From Sphingobacterium lactis (GTDB lineage: Bacteria > Bacteroidota > Bacteroidia > Sphingobacteriales > Sphingobacteriaceae): 64,000 bases of DNA. Shown piece after piece: positions 1-8,817 of this stretch (within the stretch, counting starts at the first letter, position 1; each line of letters opens with the position of its first letter). Under the pieces are notes generated by a model that saw only the letters and a program-made list of their open reading frames with translations, was not told the origin of the DNA and ran no database searches. Made by a program: the position numbers and the translations under genes. The stretch lies in assembly GCF_011046555.1 (NCBI RefSeq), contig NZ_CP049246.1, positions 62,001 to 126,000 of the forward strand. Reading direction: 5' to 3'.

Positions 1-477
1 GCCTGGAATATTTTCCAAGCACCGCATCTCTTGGTATCCTATGTGATCTTTTTCATTGCGTCACTTGCCGAATGCAATCGGGCGCCTTTCGATATTCCAG
101 AAGCAGAGAGTGAGCTGATCGGCGGTTTCCATACCGAATATGGCGGTATCCGCTTTGCATTTATTTTCCTAGCGGAATATGCGATGATGTTTTTGGTCGC
201 CATGCTGGGTGTTGTCATCTTCTTGGGTGCATGGAATACTCCATTGCCCAATATCGGCGGTATACGATTAGCGGATTGGACCACCGGTCCTTTCTGGGGA
301 GTGTTCTGGACCTTAGCGAAATCATTGGTCATCGTCGCTGTACAGATCTGGATCCGATGGACATTGCCACGCTTCCGAGCGGATCAATTGATGACGCTTT
401 GTTGGAAAATCCTGATTCCTGTAGCCTTCTTATGCATGGGCATTTCCGGAATCTGGCGAATATTAATCATGCTTTAA
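1..477 (+). CDS. nuoH: NADH-quinone oxidoreductase subunit H, C-terminal part (partial)
   Basis: The reading frame is open from the first base, so the gene starts outside the window; 158 residues are visible, a little under half of a usual NuoH (about 340). NuoH is the membrane subunit of complex I at the junction with the peripheral arm, next to the quinone chamber. The conserved loop [14 protein letters not shown], followed by [13 protein letters not shown], is diagnostic for the family. Several hydrophobic helices follow. The stop codon lies one base before the GTG of nuoI, consistent with one nuo operon. Identity is certain; only the 5' end is missing. Confidence 0.97.
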   Translation, partial: AWNIFQAPHLLVSYVIFFIASLAECNRAPFDIPEAESELIGGFHTEYGGIRFAFIFLAEYAMMFLVAMLGVVIFLGAWNTPLPNIGGIRLADWTTGPFWGVFWTLAKSLVIVAVQIWIRWTLPRFRADQLMTLCWKILIPVAFLCMGISGIWRILIML

Positions 478-478
478 C

Positions 479-1042
479 GTGCTATTAAAAACAACCATAC
501 AAGGGCTGGCAACAGCAGTGAAAGGACTTACGCTTACCGTGAGGCACCTTTTCTCTGCCCGAAAATCCCGAGAGCAACTGGACATCAAGCAAGCGGATTA
601 TTTCGACAAGCAGGACGGGGTGACAACCGTTCAATTTCCGAATGAAAAGATGCCAATCCCTGAGGTAGCGCGGTATCAATTGGATGTGGAGATCGACGAT
701 TGTATCGTTTGCGACCTTTGTGCCAAAGCATGCCCTGTGGATTGCATTACCATTGAAGCTATAAAATCACCTGAGGCCATCGGGAAAACATCGGATGGAT
801 CGGTGAAGCGCTTATATGCTGCGGAATTCGATATTGATATGGCAAAATGCATGTACTGCGGCCTTTGCACCGTCGTTTGCCCTACAGAATGTATCACGAT
901 GACCGATCAATACGATCGTGTGACCACAAACCTTGCGGATCTTACCTACACCTTTGCTGACATGAGCGAAGCGGAAATAAAACAACGCAAAGAGGAATGG
1001 ACACGATTCCAGGCTGAGAAGGAGGCAGCAAAGAAAAAATAA
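479..1042 (+). CDS. nuoI: NADH-quinone oxidoreductase subunit I (2x[4Fe-4S] ferredoxin-like)
   Basis: Peripheral-arm subunit of complex I that carries clusters N6a and N6b and passes electrons towards the quinone site. Two CxxCxxCxxxCP motifs are present, at residues 75-86 (CIVCDLCAKACP) and 124-135 (CMYCGLCTVVCP), as expected for NuoI. The length of 187 residues is normal, with a charged C-terminal tail (EEWTRFQAEKEAAKKK). The start is a GTG one base after the nuoH stop. An N-terminal amphipathic stretch would lie along the membrane. The stop TAA shares its last A with the nuoJ ATG (TAATG), suggesting translational coupling. Confidence 0.96.
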   Translation: MLLKTTIQGLATAVKGLTLTVRHLFSARKSREQLDIKQADYFDKQDGVTTVQFPNEKMPIPEVARYQLDVEIDDCIVCDLCAKACPVDCITIEAIKSPEAIGKTSDGSVKRLYAAEFDIDMAKCMYCGLCTVVCPTECITMTDQYDRVTTNLADLTYTFADMSEAEIKQRKEEWTRFQAEKEAAKKK

Positions 1043-1584
1043 TGGAAACAGCTTTATTTTATGCCTTTGCCGCTTTGGCGCTGGGATCCGCCCTGCTGGT
1101 GGTCAGCCTGAAGAATACTGCCCGGGCTTTGTTTTTATTTTTTATCGTCCTATTTGCGATGGCTGGCCTTTTCATATTCGCCCTGGCGGATTTTGTGGCC
1201 ATCACGCAGATCATGGTCTATGTGGGTGGCGTACTGATCTTGATGATCTTTGCCTTTATGCTCTCCAATAAGGAGCTCCTAACAGACCTGCAAAATAGCA
1301 GCGCAAAATTCCTGGCCTTACCAAACTGGCAATCTCTACTGTTAGCTTTGGGATTTCTGAGTGTCATGGTGTACGGGATTGTGGAGTGGCAAGAGCAACT
1401 CCCTATCTGGATCACAGAAAATATGGCCGATGGTCAAGTGATCAAATCTACCGACAATAATATTCAGGCTTTAGGGATTAAGTTTATGACGCAATACTTA
1501 TTGCCTTTTGAGGTGATATCCATCTTTCTCCTTGCGGCATTAATTGGCGCAGCCCATCTATCCAGAAAGGAGATCAACCCATGA
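1042..1584 (+). CDS. nuoJ: NADH-quinone oxidoreductase subunit J
   Basis: Membrane subunit of complex I, 180 residues, with about five transmembrane helices. The segment DFVAITQIMVYVGGVLILMI (near residues 50-69) is the conserved third helix of NuoJ, whose pi-bulge is linked to coupling. It starts by a TAATG overlap with nuoI and ends in a 4-base overlap (ATGA) with nuoK. The C-terminal helix LLPFEVISIFLLAALIGA is also typical. Nothing unusual is seen. Confidence 0.95.
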   Translation: METALFYAFAALALGSALLVVSLKNTARALFLFFIVLFAMAGLFIFALADFVAITQIMVYVGGVLILMIFAFMLSNKELLTDLQNSSAKFLALPNWQSLLLALGFLSVMVYGIVEWQEQLPIWITENMADGQVIKSTDNNIQALGIKFMTQYLLPFEVISIFLLAALIGAAHLSRKEINP

Positions 1585-1886
1585 TCGGATTGACGCATTT
1601 TCTCCTTGTTTCGGCCTGCCTATTTTGTATCGGATTGTATGCCATCATCGCGAAGCGGAATGCGATCATGATATTGATCGGCATTGAATTTATCATCAAT
1701 GCAGCGATCCTAAACTTGGTTGCTTTCGGACGTTACGATAAACTGAATTATGGCGGACAGGTTTTTGCACTATTCGCGATCGTCCTTGCCGCTGCCGCAG
1801 TAGCCGTCGGACTTGCGATTATCCTGAATGTCTACAGAAAATACAAATCCATCAACCCGGATAACATTACGGACCTACGCGACTGA
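1581..1886 (+). CDS. nuoK: NADH-quinone oxidoreductase subunit K
   Basis: Small three-helix membrane subunit of complex I (MrpC-like), 101 residues, the usual length. The family signature is visible in IMILIGIEFIINAAILNLVA, where Glu lies in helix 2; in E. coli NuoK this glutamate (Glu36) is needed for proton pumping. A second acidic position in helix 3, seen in many homologues, is not obvious here. The start overlaps nuoJ by 4 bases and the stop TGA shares its A with the nuoL ATG. Confidence 0.95.
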   Translation: MIGLTHFLLVSACLFCIGLYAIIAKRNAIMILIGIEFIINAAILNLVAFGRYDKLNYGGQVFALFAIVLAAAAVAVGLAIILNVYRKYKSINPDNITDLRD

Positions 1887-3889
1887 TGAATGGCTTTATG
1901 AACATATCGACCCCTTCTGTCAGTTTACTTGTAGTAATACTGCCTTTCTTGGCGTTTCTCATCCAAGCCATGCTCGGACGGAGATCGCAAAGCGGCATGA
2001 TCAGTTTAGTGGCCATTGGATTGAGCACGGTCCTCTGTGCCCTATTTGTCTTTGCCGAAGTGTGGCAGGACCAACCACAGCATGAATCTGTGGAATGGTT
2101 CCGCATCGGAAATCACAGCTTCCAGATCGGCGTGATGTTGAATAACCTCACGGTGTTGATGCAGCTCATTGTTTGTGTCATTGCCCTTCCCGTACACATC
2201 TACTCCAAGGCGTATATGAAAGGTGATCCCGGCATTCACCGGTACTGGATGTACCTCAGTCTGTTCTGCTTTGCGATGTTGGGACTGACTATTGCCGACA
2301 ACCTCCTCATGATGTACATTTTCTGGGAACTTGTCGGATTTGCCTCCTACCTGTTGATTGGTTTTTGGTTCACCAAGGACTCGGCTGTTCAGGCCAATAA
2401 GAAAGCATTTATCATCAATCGCATCGGCGACCTTGGTTTTCTTTTGGGGATTGCTACCGTGTATTCACAATTTGGAACCTTGAACCTGATCGATATTTTT
2501 GGAAAAGAAGGATTATTGCCTACATTAAACGCTACTTCGGAAGGATTGATGACCTTTGCAGGCATTTGTTTCTTCGTGGGTGCCATGGCGAAATCCGCGC
2601 AGTTTCCCCTACATGTCTGGTTACCGGATGCGATGGAGGGACCAACAGCCGTTTCTTCCCTGATCCATGCGGCTACCATGGTAGCTGCTGGGGTATTCCT
2701 GATGAGTACGGTTTTTCCGCTATTCAACGAAACAGTCCTCGCCGTAATTGCCATAATCGGCACGATTACGGCCTTATCTGCCGCTTATTTTGCCTTGGCA
2801 CAACGTGATATCAAACGTATTTTGGCTTTTTCTACCATATCCCAATTGGGCTATATGATGGTAGGCATTGGCATTGGTGCGTGGGACGCGGCCATGTTCC
2901 ATCTGGCCACACATGCATTCTTCAAATGTCTCCTGTTCCTTTGTGCTGGCGCGGTAATCCATGAAATGGCCCATCTCAAGGATGCCAACAACACTGATTT
3001 TGACCCACAGGATATCAACAATATGGGTGGCCTTCGGAAATGGATGCCAAAAACAGGTGTATTGATGGTCATTGCCTCGCTGGCGCTGGCAGGATTTCCA
3101 CTTACGTCGGGCTTCCTTTCAAAGGATGCCATCCTGGTTTCCGCATTCGAATGGGGTTTACACCATGGTAATGTAACACTGCTCATTCCGATAACCTTGA
3201 CAATCGTTAGCTTAATGACTGCTTTCTACATCGGCAGGCTTATTTTTAAAGTCTTCTTTGGAAAGTTCAGGTTAAACATTGCGCATCCTCACCTGCACGA
3301 AGCGCCAATAACCATGTTGGCTCCAATGTTTTTTCTGGGAATCTGCTCCTTTTTCTTTGCATTTTCCTGGAATCCCCTCACCTACCACCATGCTTACCTG
3401 TTGAAAGGGTTTCACGTTGATTACCCATTCAGCGAGGTGCACCTGTTACATATTGCTTTACCGCTTTTTCTAACGGCAGGATCCATCCTTACTTGGATAA
3501 TCGGCTGGCGTTGGTATGTTCAGGAACGGTATCCATTGAATAAGGATAATCAACTGCTTGCATTTTCCCTGAATCAAGGATATCTGAATACGTTCAATCA
3601 ACGGGTTTTTGTAAATGGAACCCTCGCTATAAGTAAAGGCCTCTATTGGTTTGATAGAACCATTGTGGATGGCCTTGTTAATTTATTTGGGCAGGTCACA
3701 CGTAAGGTTGCGGACCTGGCTGCATGGATCGACACAAATCTGGTCGATGGGCTGGTGAATACCATTGGCGGCACGACCTATTATGTAGGCCATTTATTGC
3801 GTTGGGTCCAGAACGGAAGATTGCAAAACTATCTTGGTTTTGCCTTTACCGTTGTATTATTAGGAATAATTTATTTGATATTTAAATAA
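1886..3889 (+). CDS. nuoL: NADH-quinone oxidoreductase subunit L
   Basis: Largest antiporter-like proton-pumping subunit of complex I, 667 residues. The Proton_antipo_M domain is clear: WELVGFASYLLIGFW near residue 150, FPLHVWLPDAMEGPTAVSSL near 240 and HAATMVAAGVFL after it. The C-terminal part holds the extra helices and the long lateral helix special to NuoL. The start is the ATG in TGATG shared with the nuoK stop; a second in-frame ATG at 1898 would give MNISTPSVS and cannot be excluded. nuoM follows after one base. Confidence 0.96.
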   Translation: MNGFMNISTPSVSLLVVILPFLAFLIQAMLGRRSQSGMISLVAIGLSTVLCALFVFAEVWQDQPQHESVEWFRIGNHSFQIGVMLNNLTVLMQLIVCVIALPVHIYSKAYMKGDPGIHRYWMYLSLFCFAMLGLTIADNLLMMYIFWELVGFASYLLIGFWFTKDSAVQANKKAFIINRIGDLGFLLGIATVYSQFGTLNLIDIFGKEGLLPTLNATSEGLMTFAGICFFVGAMAKSAQFPLHVWLPDAMEGPTAVSSLIHAATMVAAGVFLMSTVFPLFNETVLAVIAIIGTITALSAAYFALAQRDIKRILAFSTISQLGYMMVGIGIGAWDAAMFHLATHAFFKCLLFLCAGAVIHEMAHLKDANNTDFDPQDINNMGGLRKWMPKTGVLMVIASLALAGFPLTSGFLSKDAILVSAFEWGLHHGNVTLLIPITLTIVSLMTAFYIGRLIFKVFFGKFRLNIAHPHLHEAPITMLAPMFFLGICSFFFAFSWNPLTYHHAYLLKGFHVDYPFSEVHLLHIALPLFLTAGSILTWIIGWRWYVQERYPLNKDNQLLAFSLNQGYLNTFNQRVFVNGTLAISKGLYWFDRTIVDGLVNLFGQVTRKVADLAAWIDTNLVDGLVNTIGGTTYYVGHLLRWVQNGRLQNYLGFAFTVVLLGIIYLIFK

Positions 3890-3890
3890 G

Positions 3891-5495
3891 ATGGGTGCAC
3901 TATCCTTACTTATATTTCTCCCTTTATTGGCCGTCGCAGCGATCCTGCTACTGCCTAACCGTCTTGGTGCCAGTTATAAATATTTGGCCCTGGCGGTTGT
4001 CCTTGTACAATTTGGATTGGCAGGGTACCTGTATGCGAATTTCTCCCCTACAGTGGGGGAATTCTCCGCTATTGAAGGTTACCAATATGTAGAGCAGTTA
4101 CCATGGATCCGGATGGATCTGGGCACCATCGGCACGCTGGAAATCGATTATTTCCTTGGTGTTGACGGATTCTCACTACCGTTATTGGTACTGAGCGCCT
4201 TTGTGATGTTGATGGCTGTCGGTGCTTCCTGGAATATGGAAAAAAGTAAGAAAGGTTATTTTGCCTTATTGATGCTGCTGAATACTGCCGTGATGGGCAT
4301 ATTCTGTGCTTTGGATTTTTTCCTATTCTATGTTTTCTACGAAGTCATGCTGCTACCATTATATTTTCTGATCGGCATCTGGGGTGGCGCGCGAAGGGAA
4401 TATGCGGCGATTAAATTCTTTATCTATACGCTCTTCGGTTCAGTTTTCATGCTTTTAGTCATTGTCGGCCTGTATTTTTCAGTTCAGAGTCCGGTGAGTG
4501 GCGCGCATACCTTTAACATGCTGTACATGATGAATCCGGAGAATTACATCCAGGGTTCTTTCTTTGATTTTCTTGGAAATTCATACGAGATATTTGGTAT
4601 TCCGGCACGGATGATCGGATTTATTGTTCTGTTTATTGCTTTTGCCATTAAAGTTCCTATTGTACCCCTACATACCTGGTTACCGGATGCCCACGTAGAG
4701 GCGCCCACTCCCGTATCGATTATCTTGGCGGGAATCTTATTAAAGATCGGTGGTTATGGAATCATCCGGATCTGCTTTGGTATCTTTCCTGATGCGGCTG
4801 CGGATGCCAATTGGTGGTTGGGTCTGATCGGTGTGGTCTCTATAATCTATGGCGCTTTCAATGCCTTGGCACAAACAGATCTCAAGCGCTTGATCGCCTA
4901 TTCCTCGGTATCCCACATGGGTTTTGTACTATTGGGCTTGGCATCATTTACCGCCGAAGGGATTTCTGGAGCGATGTTCCAGATGATCAGCCATGGGTTC
5001 CTTTCAGCTGCCCTGTTCTTCCTGGTAGGTGTAATCTACGATCGTGTGCACGACCGCTACATCTATAACTTTAGGGGATTAGCAGGACTCATGCCGAAAT
5101 ATACAGCTTACGTAGCGATTGCCTTTTTTGCTTCGCTGGGTTTACCCGGATTCTCCGCATTTATCGGTGAAGCTTTCGTAATAATAGGAACATTCAATGC
5201 AGAAAGCCTTCAAACTGGGGTTCCACGCTGGATGGCCGTATTTGGTTCCATCGGAATCTTGATGAGTGCGGCATATTTCCTCTGGACACTGCAACGCATG
5301 TTCTTCGGTCAGACCCGATTGAAAGGTGGTGAAGCATGGGCAACAGCACTTACGGACCTCACCAGCAGGGAACAGCTCATCCTTTTCCCTACATTGGCAC
5401 TGGCGCTCGTATTGGGTATCATGCCTTCCTTCGTATTCAATGTATTGAATCAATCTGTCTTAAGTTTATTGAATTTAGTATCGCCATATTTATAG
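3891..5495 (+). CDS. nuoM: NADH-quinone oxidoreductase subunit M
   Basis: Second antiporter-like subunit of complex I, 534 residues and about 14 transmembrane helices. Diagnostic segments are YEVMLLPLYFLIGIWGG (near residue 150, containing the conserved Glu of helix 5), VPLHTWLPDAHVEAPTPVS (near 260) and AYSSVSHMGFVLLG. The gene starts one base after the nuoL stop and is followed by nuoN after nine bases. Nothing odd is seen. Confidence 0.96.
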   Translation: MGALSLLIFLPLLAVAAILLLPNRLGASYKYLALAVVLVQFGLAGYLYANFSPTVGEFSAIEGYQYVEQLPWIRMDLGTIGTLEIDYFLGVDGFSLPLLVLSAFVMLMAVGASWNMEKSKKGYFALLMLLNTAVMGIFCALDFFLFYVFYEVMLLPLYFLIGIWGGARREYAAIKFFIYTLFGSVFMLLVIVGLYFSVQSPVSGAHTFNMLYMMNPENYIQGSFFDFLGNSYEIFGIPARMIGFIVLFIAFAIKVPIVPLHTWLPDAHVEAPTPVSIILAGILLKIGGYGIIRICFGIFPDAAADANWWLGLIGVVSIIYGAFNALAQTDLKRLIAYSSVSHMGFVLLGLASFTAEGISGAMFQMISHGFLSAALFFLVGVIYDRVHDRYIYNFRGLAGLMPKYTAYVAIAFFASLGLPGFSAFIGEAFVIIGTFNAESLQTGVPRWMAVFGSIGILMSAAYFLWTLQRMFFGQTRLKGGEAWATALTDLTSREQLILFPTLALALVLGIMPSFVFNVLNQSVLSLLNLVSPYL

Positions 5496-5504
5496 GATTG
5501 CTGG

Positions 5505-7004
5505 ATGAACGATTTTGTATACCATATTACCGACAGTATCGATCATATCATTCGATCCATTCCCCTATTCAAGGTTGAACTCGCATTGGCTATAGGATTT
5601 ATCCTCACCATTGCTTGTACCCTTTTCTTCGATAGGTTCTGGAAGCACGCCTCCTTCAGTATTACCCTATTGACACTTCTGGCTTCGATAGTTATGCTGG
5701 TCAGTCAGTACAACCTGGCTGACAACGGTTTCTATGGCCTATTGACCATTGACAGAACGGGGTATTTTTCCCGGCTATTGATTCTGTTCGGGCTAGTTAT
5801 ATCTTTACTTTTTCTTCAGCAACATTTCCAAGCGATTCAGAGCACAAAGCGTCGTGGCGATTTATTCAGTGTACTGTTAGCTGCTGGCATTGGGATGAAC
5901 CTACTGACCATCACCAACCATTGGCTCATGGCTTTCCTTGCGATTGAAATGGTTTCCATCAGCTCGTATATTCTGGTCGGTTATTTCTCAGCGAATAAAA
6001 GACAGGCCGAAGCGGCCATGAAATATGCACTATTCGGATCCGCATGTTCGGCGGTCATGCTCTATGGATTATCATTGGTTTATGGATTCACTGGAGATCT
6101 TAATTTTGCAAGTGCACGTCATATCCAAGGGCTCATTGCCGCACCTGAGGTGATGACCTCCATTGCCTTTCTGTTTGTTTTTGTGGGAATAGGCTTTAAA
6201 TTAAGCTTTGTCCCATTCCACCTTTGGGCACCTGATGTGTACGAGGGCGCACCAACCCCTGTTACGGCATTTCTTTCAACAGTACCCAAAATTGGGGCAA
6301 TCATCTTATTTGCCCGATTGGCGAAATCCATGGTCAGTACACAGTTCTTCTTTTCCGAATTGACCTTACTGTTCATTATCGTGGTTGCGATAGCAACGAT
6401 GCTGTTCGGAAATCTGATCGCCTTGCGCCAGTTGGATATCAAGCGCATGATGGCCTACTCCTCCATTGGACATACTGGCTTCCTATTGATGGCTATTATC
6501 GCTTACATCAACGGCAATCAGGACATCTTGTTTTTCTACCTCTTTATCTACACGATAATGAACCTAGCAACTTTTGCTTTCATTGATGTGTTGGAACAGA
6601 GAACCGGTAGTACCCACCTCAGCCAATTCGCAGGTCTAGGTAAGACCTTCCCCCTACTGTTCACTTGTTTTTCCATTGTGGGTATATCCCTGATCGGCTT
6701 GCCGCCAACAGCGGGATTTGTTGGAAAGTTACTTGTGTTCACGAGTATTTTTGAACTCTATCAAAATACGCCCGATCCGTTATTGTTGGCACTTCTGGTC
6801 GTAGGCGCCCTAACATCGGTAATCTCGCTGTTCTACTACTTTAAAATTCCGTTGTATGTTTTTTTGCGCAGTAACAGGACGGAGGATAATAGCGGAAAAT
6901 CTCAAAGTGGTCTTCTAATGTATGGGATTGGCTTGTTATTAAGTGTTCTTGTGCTCCTATTGGGGATCTTTCCATCCCTACTCATGGACTGGTTCGCAAA
7001 ATAA
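5505..7004 (+). CDS. nuoN: NADH-quinone oxidoreductase subunit N
   Basis: Third antiporter-like subunit and last gene of the nuo operon, 499 residues. Family features are AIEMVSISSYILVGYF (near residue 148), FHLWAPDVYEGAPTPVTAFL (near 240) and MAYSSIGHTGFLLM (near 320). It completes the H-I-J-K-L-M-N order, so the peripheral subunits should lie just upstream of the window. No intrinsic terminator is obvious after it; a 5-bp stem (CCTGC/GCAGG near 7070) lacks a T-run. Confidence 0.96.
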   Translation: MNDFVYHITDSIDHIIRSIPLFKVELALAIGFILTIACTLFFDRFWKHASFSITLLTLLASIVMLVSQYNLADNGFYGLLTIDRTGYFSRLLILFGLVISLLFLQQHFQAIQSTKRRGDLFSVLLAAGIGMNLLTITNHWLMAFLAIEMVSISSYILVGYFSANKRQAEAAMKYALFGSACSAVMLYGLSLVYGFTGDLNFASARHIQGLIAAPEVMTSIAFLFVFVGIGFKLSFVPFHLWAPDVYEGAPTPVTAFLSTVPKIGAIILFARLAKSMVSTQFFFSELTLLFIIVVAIATMLFGNLIALRQLDIKRMMAYSSIGHTGFLLMAIIAYINGNQDILFFYLFIYTIMNLATFAFIDVLEQRTGSTHLSQFAGLGKTFPLLFTCFSIVGISLIGLPPTAGFVGKLLVFTSIFELYQNTPDPLLLALLVVGALTSVISLFYYFKIPLYVFLRSNRTEDNSGKSQSGLLMYGIGLLLSVLVLLLGIFPSLLMDWFAK

Positions 7005-7127
7005 TCAAAGAGCACCAGCATAAGCTGATTGCCGTCTATCCTTTCTTTCCAGCAAGCAGAGAAACCTGCCAAGCAGGATTCCATACCAATATTCTTCCAA
7101 GGGGCTGTTTTATCCTCTTGTATTGTT

Positions 7128-7135
7128 TATATTTG
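7128..7135 (+). promoter_or_regulatory. Bacteroidota-type -7 element TATATTTG
   Basis: TATATTTG matches the TAnnTTTG consensus of the Bacteroidota primary sigma factor. It ends only three bases before the ATG at 7139, so transcription would start at or very near the start codon (leaderless or almost so). No convincing -33 TTTG was found at 19-20 bases upstream. Confidence 0.35.
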
Positions 7136-7138
7136 TAT

Positions 7139-7744
7139 ATGATTAGTGCAACAGCAAACCAGATTTTTCAAAGGGTAATTGAAGATTACCATGTTCATGA
7201 TAAGATTGATCAACCTGTGGAAAACCCATTTGAACGCAGCAGCCTATCGCATTTGCTCTATTTGAAATGCTGGATAGATACCGCTCAATGGCATATGGAA
7301 GATGTTGTTCGCAATCCGGATATCGATCCACGCGAAGGCCTTTATTGGAAACGCCGCATCGATCGGCAGAACCAAGAACGTACCGATACGGTAGAATTTA
7401 TTGACAGCTATTATCTGCAGCAATTTTCTCAGACCGTGCCCTTGATGGACGCCAAGATCAATACCGAAAGCCCGGCATGGGCCATCGATCGATTATCCAT
7501 TCTGGCACTTAAAATCTACCACATGGAACAGGAGACCCTGCGAACGGATGTTTCCAATGCGCACTTGGTTGCCTGCCAGGAAAAACTGGCCATTTTAATG
7601 GAACAGCGCAAGGATCTTTCCCAAAGCATTGACGAGCTCCTCTTGGATATTCAAGAAGGCAGAAAATACATGAAGGTGTACAAACAGATGAAGATGTACA
7701 ACGATCCCAATCTCAATCCAGTTTTATACGGAGCACAGAAATAA
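7139..7744 (+). CDS. DUF4254 domain-containing protein
   Basis: A 201-residue soluble, mostly helical protein of the DUF4254 family, of unknown biochemical function. In Bacteroidota such genes commonly sit directly before a GT9 heptosyltransferase-like gene, as here (2-base gap), so a role in lipopolysaccharide core assembly is inferred from context only. The ATG at 7139 (MISATANQIF) is preferred over an in-frame TTG at 7118 because a -7 element covers 7128-7135. The sequence is rich in acidic and aromatic residues, with no signal peptide or membrane segment. Confidence 0.85.
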   Translation: MISATANQIFQRVIEDYHVHDKIDQPVENPFERSSLSHLLYLKCWIDTAQWHMEDVVRNPDIDPREGLYWKRRIDRQNQERTDTVEFIDSYYLQQFSQTVPLMDAKINTESPAWAIDRLSILALKIYHMEQETLRTDVSNAHLVACQEKLAILMEQRKDLSQSIDELLLDIQEGRKYMKVYKQMKMYNDPNLNPVLYGAQK

Positions 7745-7746
7745 GT

Positions 7747-8772
7747 ATGGAACGCATTGTGGTGACCCGCTTTTCAGCGATGGGCGATGTGGCCATGGTC
7801 GCTGCAGTTCTCAAGGACTTTCAGGAGCAACATCCCGATACCGAGCTCATCATGGTTTCGCGGCCATTCTTTGCCCCATTTTTTGCAGATATCCCGCGGG
7901 TGGTTTTCCATCCCATAGATCCTAGGGGAAATCACCGTGGAATTGGTGGCTTAATCAAACTGTTCAAGGAACTAAAAGGCTATAAAGCAAAATATGTAGC
8001 CGACCTGCATAACAACCTGCGCTCTAGATTTCTCGATGTCCTGTTTCGATCTTCCAACCATAAGGTTCAGGTGCTGGACAAAGGTCGGGCGGAGAAAAAG
8101 GCATTGACAAGGAGCAAAAACAAAATCAAGAAGCAACTCCGTACGATGACCGAGCGCTATGCCGATGTTTTCCGCAAACTAGGGTATCCCATTGAACTCA
8201 AAAATACGCTACAGAAGCAACACCGCCTTATTCCCGAGGGGATGTTAAGCTTATTGGCTTCAGACGCAAAGAAAATAGGAATTGCACCATTTGCCCAACA
8301 TCCCTATAAAGTCCTTCCGATGGAAAAAATGAAGGCTGTAATCGCAGAGTTGAGTAGATCCGTAAATGTCCAGATCATGTTATTTGGCGGCGGAAAAGCG
8401 GAAAAACAAATCACCGAAACTTGGTCTGACGAATTTCCAAACGTGACCTCCCTGGTCGGTAAGTATTCCTTGGCGCAGGAACTGGATATCATCTCTCACC
8501 TGGATGTGATGGTCAGTATGGATAGCTCAGGAATGCACATGGCCTCTTTAGTAGGCACTCCATGTATTTCCATTTGGGGAGCCACGCATCCCTTTGCTGG
8601 ATTCTTAGGATATGGGCAATCTGAGAACGATTGCGTTCAGGTCGAACACCCCAATAGGCCATCCTCCGTATACGGCAATAAGCCATGTTTATGTGACGAT
8701 ATCGAGGCAATTGACTTGATAAGCAGTGAAATGGTTGTGGAGAAAATAAAATTAAAGTTAAATTTGCAGTAG
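7747..8772 (+). CDS. Glycosyltransferase family 9 (ADP-heptose:LPS heptosyltransferase-like)
   Basis: 341 residues with the two-Rossmann-domain GT-B layout. The N-terminus MERIVVTRFSAMGDVAMVA is the typical R-x-S-x-(M/L)-GD signature of GT9. The second domain contains KIGIAPFAQHPYKVLP near residue 176, LFGGGKAEKQ near 213 and VSMDSSGMHMASLVGTPCI near 256, which form the nucleotide-sugar site. GT9 enzymes transfer heptose or related sugars to the inner core of lipopolysaccharide at the cytoplasmic face of the inner membrane. The exact sugar cannot be told from sequence. It is probably co-transcribed with the DUF4254 gene. Confidence 0.9.
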   Translation: MERIVVTRFSAMGDVAMVAAVLKDFQEQHPDTELIMVSRPFFAPFFADIPRVVFHPIDPRGNHRGIGGLIKLFKELKGYKAKYVADLHNNLRSRFLDVLFRSSNHKVQVLDKGRAEKKALTRSKNKIKKQLRTMTERYADVFRKLGYPIELKNTLQKQHRLIPEGMLSLLASDAKKIGIAPFAQHPYKVLPMEKMKAVIAELSRSVNVQIMLFGGGKAEKQITETWSDEFPNVTSLVGKYSLAQELDIISHLDVMVSMDSSGMHMASLVGTPCISIWGATHPFAGFLGYGQSENDCVQVEHPNRPSSVYGNKPCLCDDIEAIDLISSEMVVEKIKLKLNLQ

Positions 8773-8817
8773 CATTTGAACAATTGTTTTACGTTTATCT
8801 GCAATTAAGGATTATCT

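Noticed and set aside
7060..7080. Terminator after nuoN
   Set aside because: Only a 5-bp stem (CCTGC/GCAGG) without a T-run; too weak to support.
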